The position numbers were made by a program, and so were the translations under genes. Positions 58,701 through 64,000 of a stretch of DNA of 64,000 nucleotides are shown one piece after another. Origin of the DNA: Owenia fusiformis. Its lineage: Eukaryota > Annelida > Polychaeta > Sabellida > Oweniidae. The stretch is from NCBI GenBank assembly GCA_903813345.2, contig CAIIXF020000006.1, positions 27,287,936-27,351,935 on the forward strand, given 5' to 3'. Numbering within the stretch: the first letter of the stretch is position 1; each line of letters opens with the position of its first letter. Below the pieces are notes generated by a model. It saw only the letters and a list, made by a program, of their open reading frames with translations, had not been told where the DNA came from and searched no databases.

Positions 58701-61700
58701 CGTTCTGCAAATAATGATACGATCATTTTCATTTACATAAACAAAGGACAAAACAGGATACGTTGATAACTTATGTGGAATAGCATATACTTATATGGCA
58801 TTGAAATCATATTCATCGTACACTTTTAAACTCATTCAGCTTGATATCATACTAATTGTTACAATCACATTATCCGTGAATTGGATGACAAGATATTTCA
58901 GTAATATTAATGTTTCATTGTTCCTATAGATAGAACATACCCTTTCGTGTTTTCCTTTGACTTTGGTCAACTTCAATTCGAGATCACTGGCTATATTTTC
59001 CGCAGTACACGCCCTCTCCAATGCTTCATCTAACTGCCTCTCTAACTGAAAATCGGAAAAATGATATGCTGTTAAAAATAGTGTCGTTAAAGGTAAACTG
59101 TCAAGAAAAATTAAGTTGAACCATGTTTTCTCACCGTTTCTGTGCTACTAATAGTAGACATGGAATTAAGGTTAGTAAAATGATAAAGTTATACATTTTC
59201 GAGACTTTAAATGTTGACAATAACTACTTGAAGGATGTTGATGTATTTTTGTCAGAAAATGTACATGTTATACGTTTTTCTTTTATTTATCTTCAAAAAT
59301 ATGTAAAGCTTACCTTTTTGACGGTAGATATTTTTTTCTTTAGTTCAGACTGGAGGGCATGAACCAATGTATCTTTCGAATTTGTTTTCGTTCCAGTTGA
59401 TTGTTGCGCGTTGTCACTCTAAAATAAATACATTTTAAGTCCTAATGTTGCAAAGCTTATAATGAGCAATGCAAATCTACCCATTTAAAAGAAAATGCTG
59501 TGAACTGGTCCACAAGTACCATTCCATATTCGGGTGTTTGTTTACATGTATAATTTAACTGCATGTTATATGTAGACCAAAAGGAGAGTGGGAAATATGA
59601 CAGCGGTATATGACAGCGGTAATTGCAAATGTTTACCGTATGGTTCACGCTATCAATGCATCCGTCACTATCCTCCACATCTGCCTTCTTTGTATTCTGT
59701 GCTCTTGAAGAATTAGATCTGAAATAAATGAATATATACAGTGCAAAACAACTGAAAACAATGCAATAGAATATCGATTGTATAAAAATTGGGGATATGA
59801 GGCATAAAACAATAAATGAACGAATGACATGACATGACCTGACTCAACATCTAGGCTTACATTGTGGTGAAAAAATGGTATTTTATGTTGGAAATATCCT
59901 GCATCATAGAACACATGATCAGATTACAATGTAAGACTACAATGAAAGACTTTTCATAAAAAAATGTTTACACCAACCTTTTTTTCTGGCCAGGTTTCTT
60001 GATAGCGAGAAACTCTTTGTATGTTATCTCTCCATTGCTTGCCTTTTCAAGGTGTTGCCAGCAGTCCCTTGTAACATTTATCATTGCCGTTTGCTTTAAA
60101 GGTGCAGATGGTTGTCCCTTAATGTCCCCATTCTCCCATTTACTCAGGAAGGTGTTTACCACGTCCCATACATGATTCGGAAGCTCTGCTATCCGTGTGT
60201 AGTTCTGGAAACTACTAGAGAGTTTCTGCTTGTCCTTAAAATATAACATGAACGTGTAGAAAGATACAATAGGGAGTTCAAGCTTGCAATGTTTCTCACA
60301 ACCTAAACCTGAACGTAAAATATTAAAGCGATGCATTTCTATGGGCGATTGGTCATACGTATAGGTTGGCATTTAGATTTTACATGCAAGCTTAAACTTC
60401 TTGATAACTTACTGAAAACGTGAGATTGCATCATTTGGTAACATAATGCACTTTGAATGTTGATTATGAAACATATAAAAGAAGTATCACTGCTGCATCC
60501 ACGATACTTTCCCTTTCAAAATATATTCCAACAATGTAATTGTTAAATTGCACTTTTTTTGTCATTCTAGTATATGGTCTAGATTTATCAAGTTCGGTTT
60601 CACTTTATTCTTTTCAATTCGCGTTCTCTCAAAATCAGAGTTTATGAGCGAATTGAACTATTTTTTAAGACAACATTATATTAAACACTTTTATTGGGTT
60701 TTGTTCCTTATCGAATGCTATTTGATCATATTCATAATCATAGTTTACCTCTATCCTTAATATAGAGCATAGCGTATTCCTCCACAACGCGTTCACTGGT
60801 TTTGGCAATACATCTGGCACAACGTCCGTATCCAGAATCTTCATAAGTTGCCTTCTAAAAAGTTTGACCATGTCCACGTAGGTCTTCTTGAGATGCATTC
60901 CCATCACCTCATTGTGGTCCATGCCAAGTTTTAAGATTTGCGTGTTAGACAGGCCCCAATACACCTGAGGATTACATTATACTCTCAAACGTCAGTATTG
61001 TAGATTTTTAAAAAATGTAAGATATTTGAATAAAAATCACATTAATGTTTGGTCGATTCTATCAAGAAAAACATTCACTTTGCTTTCTCGTATTGTGCGA
61101 TGATGATAATAATTGATGGGGTTTGTAATATGTGCTCGCTGGGTATAAAAAGTAAATGATTATATTATATACTATTATATGCTTTGATTTTATATTATGA
61201 AAATACTTTAAACCATTACATTGTGACTTGAGAAAGGCATTATTCTTTACATTTTAGTATACCTTAATACACCATTTGCTGTATTTAGACTCATCACTGC
61301 AACCGTCTTTTTCGTGCAGCTTCTTGAGCGCTGCTAGGGTATGATGTCCTCCAATAACTTCAATTTTGTGAAGGCCTCCCTCCACAGCAGTTTTGTTGAT
61401 GGGCTTGGGAGACACGATGTTCCCCAACATTACAGTAAAGCTTGCATCTGGCCTTGCCTCGATGGACTTCATAATCTTATCAACTTGCCATTGGTGTAGA
61501 TCTCTCACTTTGTTGACTTCTGATGGCGATATCAAACTTTCTATCGGGACGGTGATGAAGTCACCTAAATAGTGAAGGTTCAGGGTAATGGACATGGGAC
61601 TTTGGTGATGAATTTGATGTAAGACCAAGAATGCTATGCATGAGTCGATATTTCGGCATAAGACAGATGAAACTTCATTCCCCGTAATAATTTTAGATCA

Positions 61701-62029
61701 AAAGAAAAAAGTAAGAAAATTATCAAAATGTATATAGTTTCCGTTTGCCCTATTATTATTAAACAATATGAAAAACAAAAGTCAGTAGAAAGCAGTAGAG
61801 CAGTAGAAAGCACATTGAAAAAGTGTAGAATTATTTTCATTTGTATTAAGTACAATATACACTGTTCCTTCGAAAATAAACATTTCAAAATCCAAACAAA
61901 ATGACCAGGGAACATACCAATAAGATGTGATTTAACCGCAAGATCAGTTTCTCCATTGACTTCTTTGCCTGTTTGTAAGTCTGAATTCATCGATGATTCA
62001 CCGTGTCCATCTTTTGGGACCGTTTGGAT
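55728..62029 (-). CDS. ParB/sulfiredoxin-fold and coiled-coil protein, 13 exons, 5' end incomplete
   Basis: Unnamed gene rebuilt from splice sites. Exons: 62029-61918, 61564-61263, 60964-60749, 60234-59978, 59718-59637, 59418-59314, 59045-58941, 58704-58564, 58228-58135, 57834-57787, 56725-56678, 56254-56211 and 56030-55728. All junction phases agree, giving 618 codons plus a stop. Residues about 38-190 look like a ParB/Srx domain: DFITVPIESLI, then EVIGGHHTLAALKKL (GGHH at 109-112, the GxHR-like box), then VYWGLSNTQILKLGMDHNEV as in ParB-type C-lobes. Residues 211-295 are of unknown type, about 296-440 a charged coiled coil, 441-518 acidic and basic linkers, and 519-618 an unrecognised module. 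The only start-like Met is internal to the first exon, so the true start is probably upstream. Enzymatic or DNA-binding function is not shown. Confidence 0.82.
57246..57399. mobile_element. Hairpin element TCCTACGG...CCATAGGA in an intron
   Basis: A 154-bp inverted repeat. TTTTGAAAAAATATCA pairs with TGATATTTTTGAAAA, and the inner part repeats GAGTGGATAT and GATATCGATATC. Related to 38,135-38,270. It lies between exons 10 and 11 of the ParB-like gene. Confidence 0.7.
57872..58025. mobile_element. Truncated mariner-like end
   Basis: ACGAGGGTCGTTCAATAAATA at about 57,872 resembles the outer end of mariner elements, followed by uninformative AT-rich sequence. No partner end was found. Located in the intron between exons 9 and 10 of the ParB-like gene. 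Confidence 0.35.
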
Positions 62030-62132
62030 CTGAAATTATAGTTTTGAAAAATGCAACGAGACCATCATGAAACGAATAAAACACATATGTTTAATGTTTA
62101 TATCTGACCAGAGTAAAACTTGGTTAATCTGG

Positions 62133-62278
62133 TAATGCCCGGGTCACATTTGCTCCGATCCATCGGCCGGGGCCCGGCCGATTGAGTGTTTAGCTCAATA
62201 TTGTATTCAATTTTGAACAAAATAGTCAATCGGCCGGGCGCCGTAGTGAAAATCGGAGCAAATGTGACCAAGGCATTA
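62133..62278. mobile_element. Complete TAATGCC foldback MITE
   Basis: TAATGCCCGGGTCACATTTG at the left pairs with CAAATGTGACCAAGGCATTA at the right, and CGGCCGGGCGCC-type GC-rich stems follow inside. 146 bp, noncoding. Upstream of the first confirmed exon of the ParB-like gene. A partial copy lies in intron 4 of hydrolase copy 3. Confidence 0.85.
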
Positions 62279-63617
62279 GGTCGGTTCAAGATTGTAAACG
62301 CACCCACATGCCACCTGTTTAGATTATGCATGAAGTTAGTTTAAGAAACGTTCTGGTTGGTTATCTGATCTGATGCACTTGAAATGTGTACAAATTAGAA
62401 TAATCGAGTTTTAGATTAATAATAATAGATTCAAACTAGAAATGCTCAATCGAGGTAGCAGTTGTCGTAAAATCTCACGAGAAGTTCGATTACACAGGCC
62501 CGTAGCCGGAATTAGCCAATGGGGGGCCGATTTCTTAAAAATATCAGGGGGTTTACTTTTGACAATTTTGTTTGAATATGCCGAAAATCACTTCAAAATT
62601 GATGAAAATGATTTAGACGATTTTTTCCAGGGGATGTTCGCACGACCCCCCCCCCAACCCCTTAAGCCCCCCCCCCCCCCCCCCGACCAAGGGCCTGATT
62701 GCATATAGAAGCAAGAGCCGAAAACCACGCCACTACGACCACATAATCACGCCTTCTTAGCTTTATATCTGTGCTGCACCTCCCCCACCCACACTCCCTC
62801 TTAGATTTTCTTTTAGACAAAACCCAATCTTGATATGGTTGAGCGGGGATTGATCACTTCACATAACCTTGTTCTTAATATTCGTAATATAATGCTTTAA
62901 CATATGTACGGGTATAAACATCAGAGATGATGTCACCTGTTAAACCTTTATATGTGTATTTTATGAAATTATAAAGGAATTAATTGAATTGAATGTATCT
63001 AATTAAAATTGTGTGCTAGGTGCTTCATGGGGTATCCAATGTAGCATGCCTGCTGTGCTGTTTCATTAAAGAGATACTTAGAGATTCCTTTTCAGATAGG
63101 TGTCAAGTAGCTGTTGTAGATTGAAGTCGTTAAATTATTTCTTGATCAGTCACAGTGATTATACTATTTTCAAGGTATTTATGTCAAGTGTCATTATCTC
63201 ACACTGCACACTTATCACTCCATAAAGTTTTGGCCTTTTGTTAGGGTAATCAACCTGTAATCTGTTGTAATGGTTTAGCGTTGTATTTCACAACACCAAC
63301 CTGTGCCTCTATGGCCACATGAACTAATCAGGTCAACTTTATTTATAAACAAACATTATTAAGGATGGACACGTAAATAAGCGCTGTTCAATGCAATGGT
63401 ATATTTTTCTGACAGACAATATTACAAAACCCAAGTGACAGTCGTCTCCTTCCAAGATCAGTATTCAAACCCAAACAATTAGCGCAAGCTCTTAATATGA
63501 TATGCTTGCTGTAAAAATCCATGTCTGTTTTAAGTAATTTTCTAAAGTATGGTTCTTTACGGTCTTCGATAGTGACAGCGATAATATATCACACATTGGC
63601 TCACTAAAGAATCTTAC
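62279..63617. other. Putative 5' intron or upstream region of the ParB-like gene
   Basis: No convincing exon found. Poly-C runs at about 62,646-62,685 create a proline-rich plus-strand open frame that is compositional. If the exon at 63,618-63,739 belongs to the ParB-like gene, a further small exon must lie in this stretch to reconcile reading phase. Confidence 0.4.
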
Positions 63618-63739
63618 CCATTAAATAAGATGTGTAGTATTGTTATAGAGCGATGTTTCCTCTTCACATCTGGTTTGGTAAGTTGAGACACCACGTGGCG
63701 ATGTGCCTCAGATGTCAAGCGCAAGCCACGAGGAGGCAT
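63618..63739 (-). CDS. Candidate 5' exon, 40 codons, of unknown gene
   Basis: An ATG at 63,739 opens a frame MPPRGLRLTSEAHRHVVSQL continuing through TKPDVKRKHRSITILHILFN, and ends at a GGGTAAGA donor (last exon base 63,618, phase 2). It is basic and has no family match I recognise. Orientation and position suit a first exon of the ParB-like gene, but phase 2 does not join directly to the phase-0 acceptor at 62,029. It may be a chance open frame. Confidence 0.3.
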
Positions 63740-64000
63740 TTTAGTTTAGATTCGAAATTCAACATAGAATGTTATTAGTTCTCCAGATAACTGCAAAGTT
63801 CTGATCAAATCTGATCAGCTCTGGAAAACTCAGAGTTTAAGTTGACAGATTATTTAGATAAGATGTAAGTTATGGGTTTGTCTTCTTGGTTTTAGTCTAG
63901 AGTGAACTCACTGTCCTCCTCTCATAGACAGATTGCAGTCTGTTTCCATGTATTTTTAAAGGCAAATATCTAGTGTTCTTTGAAGTATTCAAGACTAAAT

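Noticed and set aside
62442-62708. Plus-strand frame ending in a proline-rich tail
   Set aside because: The proline run comes from a poly-C tract; no splice or family support.
1-64000. tRNA or rRNA genes
   Set aside because: Short B-box-like words occur (for example near 1,440 and 1,830) but no cloverleaf could be folded around any of them by eye.

Overview
This is a window of animal nuclear DNA, probably from a marine invertebrate. Genes have many short exons with GT-AG introns, and the spacer DNA is AT-rich and crowded with degenerate mariner-type and foldback DNA transposons plus 5'-truncated non-LTR retrotransposons. I cannot place the phylum from the sequence alone. All gene models were assembled by hand from splice sites, reading phase and protein-family logic. 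Every recognised gene lies on the minus strand.

Layout: (1) 3.8-8.6 kb holds a tetraspanin gene with five coding exons, three transmembrane segments and the CCG-bearing large loop. The exon for the fourth membrane segment is not seen, and a poly(A)-tailed LINE fragment sits in its last visible intron. A satellite-like region with a 430-bp tandem duplication lies at 2.6-3.5 kb. (2) 11-48 kb holds three tandem copies of a secreted class C beta-lactamase-like (LACTB-type) serine hydrolase gene at 11.8-17.8, 30.9-34.4 and 44.0-47.4 kb. Each has five exons in identical phases, a signal peptide, an SxxK motif, an HGG motif and a conserved TATA box. The duplicated block includes several kb of flank, and the copies serve as empty-site references for transposons inserted later in only one of them. 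A scrambled fourth fragment lies at 22.9-23.2 kb. Between the copies are nested transposons, including a mariner-in-mariner nest at 40.3-43.6 kb and a 1.8-kb element with CGGTAG arrays at 23.3-25.1 kb, and an arginine-kinase-like retropseudogene at 28.7-29.2 kb. (3) 48-55 kb has no recognised gene. It contains a LINE with a clean 15-bp target-site duplication, a 2.4-kb inverted-repeat element that encloses a TTCG-type satellite, and an array with eight identical 16-bp palindromes. (4) 55.7-62.0 kb holds a 13-exon gene not matched to a named family as a whole. It joins a ParB/sulfiredoxin-fold domain to a long coiled coil, with an uncharacterised C-terminal module. A possible 5' exon lies near 63.7 kb.

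No functional operon-like linkage is expected here. The coherent stories are the expansion of a secreted hydrolase family by segmental duplication, the transposon history that dates those duplications relative to one another, and an unusual eukaryotic ParB-fold/coiled-coil gene. Most long open frames elsewhere in the window are repeat-derived or noncoding.
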